Shown here piece after piece: positions 4,817 through 5,555 of a DNA stretch of 5,555 bases. Numbering within the stretch: position 1 is the first letter of the stretch; each line of letters begins with the position of its first letter. Origin of the DNA: Clostridium sp. CAG:1024 (lineage in GTDB: Bacteria > Bacillota > Clostridia > Christensenellales > CAG-138); contig HF985411.1 of NCBI GenBank assembly GCA_000432015.1, forward strand, positions 1 to 5,555, written 5' to 3'. The translations under genes and the position numbers were made by a program. Under the pieces are notes generated by a model that did not search any database, was not told the origin of the DNA, and worked only from the letters and a program-made list of their open reading frames with translations.

Positions 4817-5555
4817 TCAGCCGATGATATACTGCGCCGCCTTTTCAGGCTGGGCGGCAAGTTCCGCGCGCTTTTCATCGTAACCGGGCTTTCCGAGCAG
4901 TGCGTAGGTCGCGTTCTTGCCCTCTTCAACGCCGGGCTGATCGAAAGCGTTGATGGAGAGCAGCTCGCCGGCAAACGCGGTCATGACCTCAAACATGTAG
5001 AGCAACTCGCCGATCGTGAAGGGATTGACTTCGGGCAGCGTGATCGTGTGGGACAGATGACCGCTCTTGAGGATTGCGTATTCCGTTGCATGCTGCTCTG
5101 CGAGGATCAGTTCGTTCAGCGAATGGCCGGAGAGGAAGGACACGTCGTGAATATCCGAATACCCTTCGGGAATACGGACGTTCGCACGGTATTTCTCAAC
5201 GCCGAGGAACGTGATGACCTTATCGAACGGGCCTTCCGTATAGAGCTGCACCTGCGAGTGCTGATCCGTGACGCCGAGCGCCTTGACCGGGGTTTGGCCT
5301 GTGTGCGCGGGACTGCCGTCGCGATGCACGCGCTTGCCGAGAGACTCCGCCCAAAGCTGCGCATACCAGTCGGAGATGTACTTCAGGGAATCCGCGTAGG
5401 GCATGAGCACGTTGATGTTGCAGCCTTTTTGCATGGCAATGTATTCAAGCGCGCCGAGCAGATAGGCCGGGTTCTTCTTGACGTCCTTTTCCGCGCACTG
5501 CGCGTCCATGTAGGCGGCACCCGCAAGAAGCTCGCGAATGTCGATGCCGCAGACA
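4817..5555 (-). CDS. pgi: Glucose-6-phosphate isomerase, C-terminal 245 residues (5' end outside window)
   Basis: Pgi interconverts glucose 6-phosphate and fructose 6-phosphate in the cytoplasm, linking glycolysis, gluconeogenesis and the pentose phosphate pathway. The minus-strand frame is open from the window edge (first full codon at 5554, VCGIDIRELLAGAAY) to the TGA at 4819-4817, so the ATG at 5509 is internal. The visible part is the C-terminal half of a Bacillus/Clostridium-type enzyme (usual length about 450). LWAESLGK carries the catalytic base Glu (codon 5347-5345), equivalent to the Glu of MESNGK in animal enzymes. GVTDQHSQVQLYTEG carries the ring-opening His (codon 5260-5258). GELLSINAFDQPGVEEGK matches the second PROSITE-type Pgi signature and ends in the active-site Lys (codon 4918-4916). 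All three catalytic residues are present, so the enzyme should be active if its N terminus is normal. It is followed 2 bases later by the GNAT gene, apparently in one operon. Confidence 0.96.
   Translation of the reverse strand, partial: VCGIDIRELLAGAAYMDAQCAEKDVKKNPAYLLGALEYIAMQKGCNINVLMPYADSLKYISDWYAQLWAESLGKRVHRDGSPAHTGQTPVKALGVTDQHSQVQLYTEGPFDKVITFLGVEKYRANVRIPEGYSDIHDVSFLSGHSLNELILAEQHATEYAILKSGHLSHTITLPEVNPFTIGELLYMFEVMTAFAGELLSINAFDQPGVEEGKNATYALLGKPGYDEKRAELAAQPEKAAQYIIG

Noticed and set aside
4062..4883. A 273-codon plus-strand frame opposite the GNAT and pgi genes.
   Set aside because: It is Arg/His-rich with no motif, crosses two well-supported genes on the other strand and lies beyond a terminator with no promoter.

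Overview
The window looks like chromosomal DNA of a fairly GC-rich member of the Clostridia (Bacillota). This rests on the clostridial flavour of several proteins (a stand-alone XdhC maturation factor, a DUF1538 permease paired with a PII-like protein, a short Eis-like GNAT, a Bacillus/Clostridium-type Pgi), on strong purine-rich Shine-Dalgarno (SD) sequences and on extended -10 promoters. I cannot name a genus. Nothing suggests a phage, an insertion sequence, a CRISPR array or an RNA gene.

Layout. Bases 1-244 (minus strand) hold the start of a membrane-anchored protein that is cut just as a ComEC-like metallo-beta-lactamase domain begins. A divergent intergenic region (245-428) carries a candidate promoter for the plus-strand xdhC-family gene (429-1448). 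That gene ends at a hairpin. A new extended -10 promoter (about 1534-1542) then serves a two-gene operon: a DUF1538 integral membrane protein (1633-3171, apparently starting at CTG) overlapping by 4 bases a protein made of two tandem PII-like domains (3168-3860). A strong bidirectional terminator (3929-3961) separates this operon from two convergent minus-strand genes: glucose-6-phosphate isomerase (5555-4817, 5' end outside the window) followed 2 bases later by an Eis-like GNAT acetyltransferase (4814-3978).

How the genes relate. The most distinctive unit is the DUF1538/double-PII pair. A membrane carrier built from two homologous halves is translationally coupled to a soluble protein that is also built from two homologous halves. 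PII-like proteins commonly bind small ligands and gate a partner transporter, so the second gene is the likely regulator of the first. The substrate and the ligand cannot be read from the sequence. The remaining genes are ordinary housekeeping or accessory functions: molybdenum hydroxylase cofactor maturation, glycolysis, acetyl transfer, and a surface-anchored MBL-fold protein. Only the two-gene units appear to be operons.
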